A stretch of 64,000 bases of DNA, from positions 62,001-126,000 of the forward strand of contig JAJEHN010000032.1 in assembly GCA_022823665.1 (NCBI GenBank), in the 5' to 3' direction. The first letter of the stretch is position 1. Each line of letters opens with the position of its first letter. Below, one piece after another: positions 1 through 8,714 of this stretch. Below the pieces are notes generated by a model. That model was not told the origin of the DNA. It did not search any database and saw only the letters and a list, made by a program, of their open reading frames with translations. The position numbers and the translations under genes were made by a program. This stretch comes from Thermoanaerobaculia bacterium. GTDB taxonomy: Bacteria; Acidobacteriota; Thermoanaerobaculia; Multivoradales; Multivoraceae.

Positions 1-980
1 CGCCACTGCCCTACGCGCTCGAACCGCCGGTGAATGCCCCGGAATCCCGAAAGAGCCCTGGCCGCGGCCTTGAAGTCGAGCCCGACGGCCCGCGCCGCCG
101 CCACAGCCGCGAGGGCGTTCAGGACGTTGTGACGCCCGGGCAACGGCAGTTCCAGGACACCGAGCGGACCAAGATGGGCGTCGGCGACCTCGAACCGGAC
201 ACCCGCGCCGGTCGGCGACGCATCCAGCGCCCGGAGGTCGACCCCCGGATCGAAGCCGTAGGTGACGATCCGCCGGTCGGCGAGGCGCGGCAGCAGGTCC
301 CGGACGTTCGGGTCGTCCGCGCAGGCGATCACCTGGCCGAAGAAGGGGACGCGGCCGGCGAAACGCGCGAAGGCATCCTGGATGTCGGCCAGATCGCGGT
401 AGGTGTCGAGATGATCGACGTCGACGTTCGTGATCACCGCGACCACCGGCGCCAGATCGAGAAAACTCCGGTCGAACTCGTCCGCCTCGGCGACCAGGTA
501 GTCGCTGCTCCCGTAGCGGGCGCCGGTGCCCGAGACGCGAAGGCGTCCGCCGACGATCACCGTGGGGTCGAGGCCGGCGTCCGTCAGCACGCTGCCGATG
601 AGCGAGGTCGTCGTCGTCTTGCCGTGCGTACCGGCCACGGCGACGCCGTACTTGAGCCGCATCAGTTCGGCGAGCATCTGGGCCCGGCGCACGACAGGCA
701 CTCCCCGCCGCCGGGCCGCCACGACTTCCTCGTTCCCGGCCGGAACCGCGGACGAGATGACCACCAGGTCGGCCCGATCGACGTTGTCCGCGCTGTGACC
801 GATGGCGACTCGAGCGCCGAGCGCCGCGAGCCGCTCGGTCGTTTCGCTCTCTTCCAGGTCGGAGCCGCTGACCTTCAGCTGGTAGTTCAGCAGGATCTCG
901 GCGATCCCGCTCATGCCGGCACCGCCGATACCCACGAAATGGACCCGCTCGAGCCCCGCGGTGCGCAGGAACAGCAGCAT
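1..980 (-). CDS. murC: UDP-N-acetylmuramate--L-alanine ligase MurC (3' end beyond window)
   Basis: MurC adds L-alanine to UDP-MurNAc using ATP, the first amino acid step of the peptidoglycan stem in the cytoplasm. Translating the minus strand from the ATG at 980 gives an N-terminal Rossmann loop (VGIGGAGMSG, about residues 16-25), then the Mur-ligase ATP loop AGTHGKTTTT near residue 107, and later EADEFDRSF and NVDVDHLDTY, all typical of MurC. The C-terminal ligase domain runs off the left edge. The start overlaps the murG stop by one base (TGATG), so it is probably translationally coupled. It is the last dcw gene visible here. Confidence 0.96.
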   Translation of the reverse strand, partial: MLLFLRTAGLERVHFVGIGGAGMSGIAEILLNYQLKVSGSDLEESETTERLAALGARVAIGHSADNVDRADLVVISSAVPAGNEEVVAARRRGVPVVRRAQMLAELMRLKYGVAVAGTHGKTTTTSLIGSVLTDAGLDPTVIVGGRLRVSGTGARYGSSDYLVAEADEFDRSFLDLAPVVAVITNVDVDHLDTYRDLADIQDAFARFAGRVPFFGQVIACADDPNVRDLLPRLADRRIVTYGFDPGVDLRALDASPTGAGVRFEVADAHLGPLGVLELPLPGRHNVLNALAAVAAARAVGLDFKAAARALSGFRGIHRRFERVGQW

Positions 981-2101
981 CAGCCGGCCCTCTCCCGACG
1001 CCCGGAGGTCCCGCGCTCCGCGATCTGGCACACCCGGGCAGCGATGTCGCTCGCCGCGTCGTTCCGGCTCAAGCCTCGAGCGGCCCCCGCCATCGCCATC
1101 AGACGCCCGCGATCCGCGATGAGCCGCGCGCAGCGGTCCGCCGCCGCTTCGCCCTGCAGGTCGTCCTGGTCGACCAGGATCGCGGCTCCCGCCTCGACCA
1201 TCGCGCGGGCGTTCCCGCGCTGGTGCCCGGCGGCCATCGGCAGCGGGACGTAGACCGCCGGCCGGCCGGCGGCGGCGATCTCGGCCACGGTCACCGCTCC
1301 GGCGCGCGACACGATCAGGTCGTGCGCCTGCATCGCGCCGGCGGTGTCCCGGATGAAGCCGGTCACCGTCGAGGAAAGCGCCGACGTGGCCACTCCCCGG
1401 TATCGGTCCCGGGTCTCGTCGACCCAGACCGGGCCGGACTGGTGCGTGACTTCGACCCGGCTCTGCCCGGCGGCACGGGCGAACAGACCGGGCAGATGAC
1501 GGTTGAGCGCATTGGAACCCTGACTGCCGCCAAGCACCAGGACCCGAACGCGGTCGCCCGGAAGACGCAGCTCCTCGATCTCCTGGAAGGCCCGCCGCAC
1601 CGGCACGCCGACCAGCCGCGCCTCGCACAAGAGGCTCCCGGCCGCGGACTCGAAGGCGACGCCCGCCTCGGTCGCGAAGCGCGACAGTCTCCGGTTGGCG
1701 GCGCCGCTCTCCGCGTTCGGTTCGAGCAGGTAGAGCCCGCAGCCATGGAGCCGGGCGGCCAGAGCCGCCGGCGCGCAGACATAGCCGCCCGTCGCGAACA
1801 CGAGCGCCGCGCGGAACCGGCGCAGCAACGCGGCGGCGCGGAGGGTCGAGAGCAGGAGGACCGCCAGGGCAACCGCACGCTGCGCGCCGCCGCGGTCGAC
1901 GAACGGCCGGGCGGGGAGCGCCCTGAAGTCGACGCCGGCCGACGCCACCAACCGTTCCTCGAGGCTGCCGCGGCGGCCGATCCAGGCGGCGTTCCAGCCC
2001 AGAGTCTGGAGTTCGTCGGCCACCGCCAGGCCGGGGAAGACGTGGCCGCCCGTACCGCCGCCCGAGAAGACGACCGTGCCGCGGTGAGTGCCGGTGTTCA
2101 T
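980..2101 (-). CDS. murG: UDP-GlcNAc--lipid I N-acetylglucosaminyltransferase MurG
   Basis: MurG transfers GlcNAc to lipid I to make lipid II at the inner face of the cytoplasmic membrane. The 373-residue product has the glycine-rich loop SGGGTGGHVFPGLAVADEL near residues 13-31 and a second-domain GGSQGSNALN loop. The C-terminal SRAGAVTVAEIAAAGRPA segment matches the UDP-GlcNAc binding region. The open frame continues upstream through ftsW in another frame, but the ATG at 2101 overlaps the ftsW stop as ATGA and gives the usual family length. It lies between ftsW and murC, the standard dcw order. Confidence 0.97.
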   Translation of the reverse strand: MNTGTHRGTVVFSGGGTGGHVFPGLAVADELQTLGWNAAWIGRRGSLEERLVASAGVDFRALPARPFVDRGGAQRAVALAVLLLSTLRAAALLRRFRAALVFATGGYVCAPAALAARLHGCGLYLLEPNAESGAANRRLSRFATEAGVAFESAAGSLLCEARLVGVPVRRAFQEIEELRLPGDRVRVLVLGGSQGSNALNRHLPGLFARAAGQSRVEVTHQSGPVWVDETRDRYRGVATSALSSTVTGFIRDTAGAMQAHDLIVSRAGAVTVAEIAAAGRPAVYVPLPMAAGHQRGNARAMVEAGAAILVDQDDLQGEAAADRCARLIADRGRLMAMAGAARGLSRNDAASDIAARVCQIAERGTSGRRERAG

Positions 2102-3174
2102 CCATGCTCCGAGACGCTCAACAGCAGACCGCAGGCGATGAGGGTCATGACGAGGGACGACCCCCCGTGCGACAGGAACGGCAGCGGCGTACCGGTCACC
2201 GGCACCAGGCCGACCGTGACGCTGACGTTCACCAGGACCTGGATCAGGACCGCCGACGTCAGGCCCCAGGCAAGGAAGCGACCGAAGGCATCCGGAGCGC
2301 GGTGCCCGGCGACGTAGCCGCGCCAGGCAAGCACGGCGAAGGCGGCCAGCACCGCGGCCGCGCCGAGCAGCCCGAGTTCCTCGCTGACGATCGAGAAGAT
2401 GAAGTCGGAACTCGCGAGCGGCAGGAAGTAGAGCTTCTGGGCGCTCTCGCCCAGACCCTGTCCGGTCAGGCCGCCCGATCCGATGGCGATCAGGGACTGC
2501 AGCACCTGGAAGCCGTTCCCGGAGGGATCGTTCTCGGGTGAAAGAAAGCCGAGGAGACGTTCCCTGCGGTAGGGCTCCAGCCAGATGAAGACAGCGAACA
2601 GCCCCGGCAGAATCACCATCGCGGGAACGATCCAGCGCCAGGAGAGGCCGGCAAGGAAGAGCACGACCCCGGCGATCCCCAGAATCAGCGCGGCGCTGCC
2701 GAAGTCCGGCGCCTGAAGGACAAGCAGGGTGACCAGCCCCACCGCGAGGCCGCACGGCACGAGCACGCGCGGCTGGCTGACCCCTTCCGGACAGCGGTGG
2801 ATCTGGTAGGCGAGGAAGACGACGACCGCGATCTTGGCCAGCTCCGAAGGCTGGAAGGTCAGCGGCCCCACGGACAACCAGCGGCTGCTGCCGTTGATCG
2901 GCGCCGCGGCCAGCACGGCGACCAGCAGGACGAGCGACGCGCCGAGCCCGGCGTAGGCCAGCCACGGCTTCGCCCAGCGCCGGTAGTCGATGCTCATGAT
3001 GACCAGCATCGCCACCAGGCCGACGACGGCCGCCAGCAACTGGGTGACGAACTGGCGCTTGAAGCCGCCGTCGGGATCGGGCGGGTTGGCCGAGTAGACC
3101 ATCACCAGACCGCCCACCACGAGCAGGACGACGACCGTGAACAGAACCTTGTCGATCGCGAGCTTCCTAGCCAT
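2098..3174 (-). CDS. ftsW: Lipid II polymerase FtsW (SEDS family)
   Basis: FtsW is the septal SEDS peptidoglycan glycosyltransferase and works with FtsI. The 358-residue protein has about ten hydrophobic segments, beginning KVLFTVVVLLVVGGLVMVYS. It carries SEDS signatures: NGSSRW, QPSELAKIA in the middle, and near the C-terminus VTGTPLPFLSHGGSS. I place the start at the ATG at 3174, whose first bases overlap the murD stop; a longer start at 3201 adds nine basic residues and cannot be excluded. It overlaps murG by four bases. Confidence 0.96.
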   Translation of the reverse strand: MARKLAIDKVLFTVVVLLVVGGLVMVYSANPPDPDGGFKRQFVTQLLAAVVGLVAMLVIMSIDYRRWAKPWLAYAGLGASLVLLVAVLAAAPINGSSRWLSVGPLTFQPSELAKIAVVVFLAYQIHRCPEGVSQPRVLVPCGLAVGLVTLLVLQAPDFGSAALILGIAGVVLFLAGLSWRWIVPAMVILPGLFAVFIWLEPYRRERLLGFLSPENDPSGNGFQVLQSLIAIGSGGLTGQGLGESAQKLYFLPLASSDFIFSIVSEELGLLGAAAVLAAFAVLAWRGYVAGHRAPDAFGRFLAWGLTSAVLIQVLVNVSVTVGLVPVTGTPLPFLSHGGSSLVMTLIACGLLLSVSEHG

Positions 3175-4621
3175 GGCCGCCTTCCCTGCCCGCCGTCGCA
3201 AGCGCCCGCACCTGTTCCTCGAAGCGACGTCCGCGATCCGCGAAGTCCTCGAACTGGTCGAAGCTGGCGCAGGCCGGCGACAGCAGGACCGCCTGGCCCT
3301 CGCTCGCGGCCGCCGACGCCGCTTCGACCGCCCGTTCGAGCGTCCCGCACGGGCGGCACTCGGCAGCGCCGCCGAGCACCGAGGCGATGACCGGGGCCGC
3401 CTCGCCGATCAGGTACACCGCCGCCGCCCTGGCGCCGGCCACCGACGCCAGTTCGGCGAAGGCCGCGCCCTCGTCCTTCGCCCGGCCGCCGAGGATCAGG
3501 TGGACGCTGCCCTCGCCGAACCCGGCCAGAGCCTTCATCGTCGCCGCCGGGTTCGTCGCCTTGGAGTCGTTGTAGTAGCGAACGCCGCCGACCGTGCCGA
3601 CGAGGCGCATCCGATGCGGCAGGCCCTCGAAGCCGCGCAGGGCCGGCGCGAAGTGGCTCGGGTCGGCGCCGACCGCCGCCGCGAGGAGGGCGGCCGCCAT
3701 CGCGTTCTCCAGGTTGTGCAAGCCGTCGAGCGCCAGGTCGTCAAGCCGGAACAGCTCTCGCCGGAACTCCGGCCCCGCCTCGATCACACGGTCGCGATCC
3801 AGGTAGCAGCCGTCCTCGACCCGTCGCAGCCGGGAGAAGAACCGCCGCCTCACGGCGGCCGGCGCGCCGTCCCTGCCGCCGCTCCAGCGGCGGGCCTCAC
3901 CGTCGTCGGCGTTCACGACCGCGACGTCGCCGGCGGCCTGCCTGCCGAAGATGCGCGCCTTCGCGGCGGCGTACTCGGAGACGTTCGCGTAGCGGTCGAG
4001 ATGGTCGGGGCTGATGTTGAGCAGGGCCGCCGCACGGGGACGAAACCGGTCGATCGCCTCAAGCTGGAAGCTGGAGAGCTCCACGACGAAGACGCGGCCC
4101 GGCGGACCGTCCACCCGAGCGCATAGCGGCGTGCCGATGTTGCCGCAGACCTCCACCGGGTAACCGGCCGCCTCGAGCAGCGCCCCGGTGAGCGCGGTCG
4201 TCGTGCTCTTGCCGTTGCTGCCCGTCACGCCGACCACGGTCGGCGAAGCCTCAGCCTCCAGGAGGCGCCAGGCGAGTTCGACTTCGGCCAGGATCGGAAC
4301 GCGGGCCGAGCGGGCGGCCCGCAGCAGCGGACGGTCCGGCGGCACACCCGGACTCAGCACGATCGCGTCGAGGCCGGCCGGCAACTCCGCCCCTTCTTCG
4401 GACAGAAGCTCGTCGACCCGCTCCGTTCGCAACAGCTCACCGGCGCCAGGAGGCAGGTCCCCGGCCGGACGGCCGTCGACCGCCACCACGCGGACGTTTC
4501 GGTCGGAGAGCGCACGGGACGCCGCCACCCCGGACAGGCCGAGGCCGTAGACCAGCACGCTTCTCCACGAGGAAACCGGCGTTCCCGCGGTCATCCCGAT
4601 TCGGCTCACTTCAAGGGTCAC
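3167..4621 (-). CDS. murD: UDP-N-acetylmuramoylalanine--D-glutamate ligase MurD
   Basis: MurD adds D-glutamate to UDP-MurNAc-L-Ala. The 484-residue product has an N-terminal nucleotide loop (VYGLGLSGVAASRAL), the ATP loop GVTGSNGKSTTTAL near residue 135, the NISPDHLDRY segment, and GLPHRMRLVGTVGGVRYYNDSKATNPAAT-like C-terminal ligase signatures typical of MurD. The GTG at 4621 is preferred over the ATG at 4594 because it is preceded by a GAGGT ribosome site at the end of mraY. Its stop lies inside the ftsW start region. Confidence 0.96.
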   Translation of the reverse strand: MTLEVSRIGMTAGTPVSSWRSVLVYGLGLSGVAASRALSDRNVRVVAVDGRPAGDLPPGAGELLRTERVDELLSEEGAELPAGLDAIVLSPGVPPDRPLLRAARSARVPILAEVELAWRLLEAEASPTVVGVTGSNGKSTTTALTGALLEAAGYPVEVCGNIGTPLCARVDGPPGRVFVVELSSFQLEAIDRFRPRAAALLNISPDHLDRYANVSEYAAAKARIFGRQAAGDVAVVNADDGEARRWSGGRDGAPAAVRRRFFSRLRRVEDGCYLDRDRVIEAGPEFRRELFRLDDLALDGLHNLENAMAAALLAAAVGADPSHFAPALRGFEGLPHRMRLVGTVGGVRYYNDSKATNPAATMKALAGFGEGSVHLILGGRAKDEGAAFAELASVAGARAAAVYLIGEAAPVIASVLGGAAECRPCGTLERAVEAASAAASEGQAVLLSPACASFDQFEDFADRGRRFEEQVRALATAGREGGHG

Positions 4622-4624
4622 CCG

Positions 4625-5701
4625 CTACCTCAACTTCAGGGTCGAGAGACCCAGGAACGCGAACAGGACGGCGAGGATCCAGAAGCGGACGATGACCTGG
4701 TTCTCGCTCCAGCCGCGGAGCTCGAAGTGGTGGTGCAGCGGCGCCATCCGCAGCACCCGCTTGCCGGTCATCTTGAAGGACGCCACCTGGACGATCACCG
4801 ACAGCGCCTCCAGCACGAACAGACCGCCGACCAGGACCAGCAGCAGTTCCTGCTTGGAGAGCACGGCCACCGCGCCGATCGTGCCGCCGATCGCCAGCGA
4901 CCCGACGTCGCCCATGAACACCTGGGCGGGATGGGCGTTGAACCAGAGGAAGCCCAGACTCGCGCCGACCAGGGCGGAACAGATGATCGCGACCTCACCG
5001 GCCCCCGGCACGTAGGACACCTGCAGGTAGCGGGCGGCGATCGAGTTGCCGGCGATGTAGGCGAAGACCGCGTAGGTGGCGGCCGCGACCAGGGTGGCGC
5101 CGATGGCCAACCCGTCGAGCCCGTCCGTCAGGTTGACCGCGTTCGAGGATCCCGCGATCAGGATGGCGACGAACGGGATGTAGAAGACCCCGAGTTCGAG
5201 CACGAGGGTCTTGAAGAACGGGAAGCTCAGGTTCGCGTCGAGGTCCGTGAGGTTGACGAGGGCGGCGCCGAGTGCCGCGCCGACGACGAGTTGCAGGGCG
5301 AACTTCGCCCTCATGCTCAGGCCCCCGTTGTCGCGCCGCCTCACCTTGAGCAGGTCGTCGACGAAGCCGACGGCGCCCAGCCCGATCGTCGTGCCGATGG
5401 CGAGCCAGACGTAGACGTTCGAGAGGTCCGACCACAACAGGGTCGGAACGATGACGGCGGTCAGGATCAGCAACCCGCCCATCGTCGGCGTACCGGCCTT
5501 GCTCTGGTGCCGCTCCGGCCCCTCCTCGCGGATCGTCTGGCCGATCGAGAGCCGCCGGGCCGCCCGAATGAAGCTGGGACCCAGGACCAGGCTGAGCACG
5601 ACGCCGGTCAGGGCCGCGCAGGCGCAGCGGAAGGTGATGTACTGGATGACGTTGAAGGGCGCGATCCGCTCGCCGAGCGGCAACAGCAGGTCCAGGAGCA
5701 T
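4625..5701 (-). CDS. mraY: Phospho-N-acetylmuramoyl-pentapeptide transferase MraY
   Basis: MraY attaches phospho-MurNAc-pentapeptide to undecaprenyl phosphate, giving lipid I. The 358-residue membrane protein starts MLLDLLLPLGERIAPFNVIQ and has about ten membrane segments. It carries the catalytic acidic motif FVDDLLKV, NLTDGLDGLA, and the HHHFELRGW motif of polyprenyl-P transferases. The ATG at 5701 shares one base with the murF stop (TGATG). A much longer open frame upstream is the murF gene read in the wrong frame. Confidence 0.97.
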   Translation of the reverse strand: MLLDLLLPLGERIAPFNVIQYITFRCACAALTGVVLSLVLGPSFIRAARRLSIGQTIREEGPERHQSKAGTPTMGGLLILTAVIVPTLLWSDLSNVYVWLAIGTTIGLGAVGFVDDLLKVRRRDNGGLSMRAKFALQLVVGAALGAALVNLTDLDANLSFPFFKTLVLELGVFYIPFVAILIAGSSNAVNLTDGLDGLAIGATLVAAATYAVFAYIAGNSIAARYLQVSYVPGAGEVAIICSALVGASLGFLWFNAHPAQVFMGDVGSLAIGGTIGAVAVLSKQELLLVLVGGLFVLEALSVIVQVASFKMTGKRVLRMAPLHHHFELRGWSENQVIVRFWILAVLFAFLGLSTLKLR

Positions 5702-7161
5702 CAGTTCGGCCTCTCCTGAAGCAGCGCCTCCACCAGGTGCTCCAGCGCCGCGCCTCGCGAGCCCTTGACCAGGACCACGTCGCCCTCCCGGATCAGAAGG
5801 GGGGCCCCGACGCTCGCGGCCCGCGTGTCCTCGAACCAGGCAGTCTCGACACCAGCCTCCCCGGCGGCCGCGACCGTCTCCGACGCCAGCTCGCCGACGC
5901 CGACGACCAGGCCGAAACCGAGTTCCGCCGCGTCGCGGCCCAACTGCCGGTGGTAGCGGCGCTCGGCGCTGCCCAACTCCAGCATGTCGCCCAGGATCGC
6001 GACATGGCGCCGGCCGTCGAGCAGGCGCGCCGCCTCGAGCGCCAGGCGCGCCGCCTCGGGGTTCGAGTTGTAGGAGTCGTCCACCAGGGTGGCGCCCGAC
6101 GGCAGCGAGACGACCTCGCCGCGGCCGGCGCCGGGACGGGGACGGCGCGCCGCCGACGCGACCGTCTCGATCGGCACGCCCAGCCGCAGGGCGCAGGCCG
6201 CCGCGGCCAGGAAGTTCTCGACGTTCACCCTGCCGTGCAGCGGCAATTCGACGTTCGCCGAGGCGTCCCGGTACTCCAGCGTGAATCGCGTGCCCGGCTC
6301 TCCGGCCAGGGGCTCGACCCCGTGAGCCGTGACCTCGGCCCGCGGAACCTTGTTCCGCGCCGGTTCCACTTCGTACCAGACCACGCTCTCCACGCTCTTC
6401 GCCGCAGCCGGGGCCGCCTCCCGGCGCCGCGCAGCCATGTATCGCTCGACCAGACCCACCACTCGCGGGTCGCCGGCGTTGGCGACGATCAGGCCGTCGG
6501 CGGCGAGACCCTCCAGGAGCTCCGCCTTGGCACGGGCGATCGCCTCGACGTCCGCCGGGGCGCCGTCCGGTTCCTCGAAGCCGGCGAGATGCGCCGGCCG
6601 GACGTTCGTGAAGATGGCCACGTCCGGCCGTCCCAGGCGGCTCACCGCCGCCAGTTCGCCCGGTACCGACATCCCCATCTCGGCGACCAGCCACTCGCAA
6701 TCCGTGCCCGTGGCCAGCAGCGTGAGCGGAAAGCCGAGCAGGTTGTTCAGGTTGCCCGGACTCTTGCGTACCCGCCAGCACTCGCCGAGCAGAAGGGCCA
6801 GCAGGTCCTTCGTCGTCGTCTTGCCCGCGGAGCCGGTCACGGCGGCCACGCGGATATCGAGGAGTCGCCGGTGATCGCGGGTCAGCTCGTGCAGTGCCTC
6901 CGTCACGTCCTCGACCCGGATCTGGGGCCAGCCGGCGTCCGCCGCAGGCGTTCTGACCACCGCCGCCGCCGCGCCCGCGGCCAGGGCCGCCGCCACGAAG
7001 CGGTGACCGTCGGTCCGCTCTCCGGGCAGCGCGAAGAAGAGCTCGCCGCCCTCGACCCGCCGCGAATCGATCGCGGCACCGCGATAGCAGGCGCCCGCGT
7101 CGACCTCTCCGATCAGTGTGCCGTTCATGACTTTGGCCGCATCAGCGAGGGGCCGCCTCAC
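5701..7161 (-). CDS. murF: UDP-MurNAc-tripeptide--D-Ala-D-Ala ligase MurF
   Basis: MurF adds D-Ala-D-Ala to the UDP-MurNAc tripeptide and completes the cytoplasmic pentapeptide precursor. The 486 residues contain the ATP loop AVTGSAGKTTTKDLL near residue 110, the NLNNLLGFPLTLL segment, and a DDSYNSNPEA motif in the C-terminal domain, all diagnostic of MurF. The start ATG at 7161 overlaps the murE stop as ATGA and its own stop overlaps the mraY start, so murE-murF-mraY appear coupled. Confidence 0.97.
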   Translation of the reverse strand: MRRPLADAAKVMNGTLIGEVDAGACYRGAAIDSRRVEGGELFFALPGERTDGHRFVAAALAAGAAAAVVRTPAADAGWPQIRVEDVTEALHELTRDHRRLLDIRVAAVTGSAGKTTTKDLLALLLGECWRVRKSPGNLNNLLGFPLTLLATGTDCEWLVAEMGMSVPGELAAVSRLGRPDVAIFTNVRPAHLAGFEEPDGAPADVEAIARAKAELLEGLAADGLIVANAGDPRVVGLVERYMAARRREAAPAAAKSVESVVWYEVEPARNKVPRAEVTAHGVEPLAGEPGTRFTLEYRDASANVELPLHGRVNVENFLAAAACALRLGVPIETVASAARRPRPGAGRGEVVSLPSGATLVDDSYNSNPEAARLALEAARLLDGRRHVAILGDMLELGSAERRYHRQLGRDAAELGFGLVVGVGELASETVAAAGEAGVETAWFEDTRAASVGAPLLIREGDVVLVKGSRGAALEHLVEALLQERPN

Positions 7162-8714
7162 CTCGAAGGCGCCTTCCGCCCTCCGGGCAACCCGGAGGCG
7201 CTCAGCGCAGCCAGTGCCTCCCCGGCCTCGTCCCGGTCGCGGAATGGCAGCTTGCGTTTCCCGATGGTCTGCGTCGCCTCATGGCCCTTGCCCGCGATGA
7301 GCACCGTCCAGCCGGGTTCGGCGGCGGCCAGCGTGACGGCTCGGCGAATCGCCGACCGGCGATCCGGAACCACCTCGTGGCCGCAACTCCCGGCCGCGCC
7401 GAGTCCCGCCACGATCGCCCGGTGAATCAGAGCCGGATCCTCGCTCCGGGGATTGTCGTCGGTGACGATGGCGAGATCCGCGAGCTCGCCCACGGCGCGT
7501 CCCATCAAATCCCGCTTGCCGCGATCCCGGTCGCCGCCGCAGCCGAACACGACGAGGATGCGCCGGTCGCCCAGTTCGCGGATCGCCTCGATCGCGGCGC
7601 GCAGGCCGCCGTCGGTGTGGGCGTAGTCGATGAGAACCGGAAACTCCTGGCCGCGGTCCACCGGCTCCAGCCGGCCGTCCGGGGGCTTCTCCGCGGCCAC
7701 CGCGGCGCGGATCGCGTCCGGCGGCACTTCCAGGGCGCAGGCGGCGGCGACCGCGGCCGTCAGGTTCTCGAGGTTGAACCGGCCGAGCAGCCGGCTGACG
7801 AGCGAGAGACGGAACCCGGGCGCCTCGACCTCGGCCCGAATGCCCGCGAGGTCGAGTTCCGACCCGACGACGCGCACCTCGGCATCGTTCCGGCCGGCGC
7901 TGCTGCAGCGCCACACCCGGGCCGACCTTCCGACCTCCGCGGCGAGCCGGCGGCCGTACTCGTCGTCGACGTTGATCACCGCCGGACCGTCCGAGCGAAG
8001 CAGGGAGAAGAGCCGGCGCTTGGCCCGGTAGTAGGCCTCCATCGAGGCGTGATAGTCGAGATGGTCGCGGCTGAGATTCGTGAACACGGCGGCGTCGAAG
8101 CTCATCCCGTTCAGCCGCCCCTGATCGAGCGCGTGCGACGAAACCTCGACGGCCGCGGACCGGGCCCCCAGGTCCACCGCCCGCCTGAGCATCCGAAACA
8201 GGTCGCTGCTCTCCGGCGTCGTCCGGTCGGAAGCCGCGGAACTCAACGGGCTCGTGTCGGAGTGCCCGGCGCCCGGCACCTGCACCTTCCGGCCCAGGGT
8301 CCCGATCACCGCGGCCGATCGTCCGGCCCGGGTCAGGCAGGAACCGATCAACTGGGCGGTCGTCGTCTTGCCGTTGGTGCCGGTGATCCCGACGGTCAGG
8401 AGCTCCCGCTCGGGGTGGTCGTACAGCCTGGCGGCCACCGGTCCCATCCGGCCCCGTGGATCGTCGACCTCCAGCCAGGGAACGGAAGGCGCGGCGGGCG
8501 GCGGTCCGAAGGAGAGGACAGCGGAGGCGCCGCGGGCTATGGCATCGGTCGCGAAAGCGCGGCCATCGTGGACTTCGCCCCGCCAGGCGACGAAGAGGTC
8601 GCCGCTTCCGATGCGCCGGGAGTCGTGCTGAATCCCCGTGACTTCCGTGTCGGCCGCGGGAAGGCTCAACTCCGAGCGCAGAGGCAGGTCGGCGACCGCG
8701 TCGCCGAGTCTCAT
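7158..8714 (-). CDS. murE: UDP-MurNAc-L-Ala-D-Glu--meso-diaminopimelate ligase MurE
   Basis: MurE adds the third stem residue. The 518-residue product has the ATP loop GITGTNGKTTTAQLI around residue 110, NLSRDHLDYH, and the C-terminal motif DNPR (VTDDNPRSEDP), which marks meso-diaminopimelate-specific enzymes, so the peptidoglycan is inferred to be of the DAP type. The start is set at the ATG at 8714, which overlaps the ftsI stop as TGATG like its neighbours. An alternative ATG at 8738 would add eight residues inside ftsI. Confidence 0.96.
   Translation of the reverse strand: MRLGDAVADLPLRSELSLPAADTEVTGIQHDSRRIGSGDLFVAWRGEVHDGRAFATDAIARGASAVLSFGPPPAAPSVPWLEVDDPRGRMGPVAARLYDHPERELLTVGITGTNGKTTTAQLIGSCLTRAGRSAAVIGTLGRKVQVPGAGHSDTSPLSSAASDRTTPESSDLFRMLRRAVDLGARSAAVEVSSHALDQGRLNGMSFDAAVFTNLSRDHLDYHASMEAYYRAKRRLFSLLRSDGPAVINVDDEYGRRLAAEVGRSARVWRCSSAGRNDAEVRVVGSELDLAGIRAEVEAPGFRLSLVSRLLGRFNLENLTAAVAAACALEVPPDAIRAAVAAEKPPDGRLEPVDRGQEFPVLIDYAHTDGGLRAAIEAIRELGDRRILVVFGCGGDRDRGKRDLMGRAVGELADLAIVTDDNPRSEDPALIHRAIVAGLGAAGSCGHEVVPDRRSAIRRAVTLAAAEPGWTVLIAGKGHEATQTIGKRKLPFRDRDEAGEALAALSASGLPGGRKAPSR

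Noticed and set aside
30..1253. Long plus-strand open frame opposite murC and murG
   Set aside because: The translation is Arg/Gly/Asp-rich low-complexity sequence with no motif, while the minus strand encodes clear MurC and MurG. It is a GC-rich shadow.
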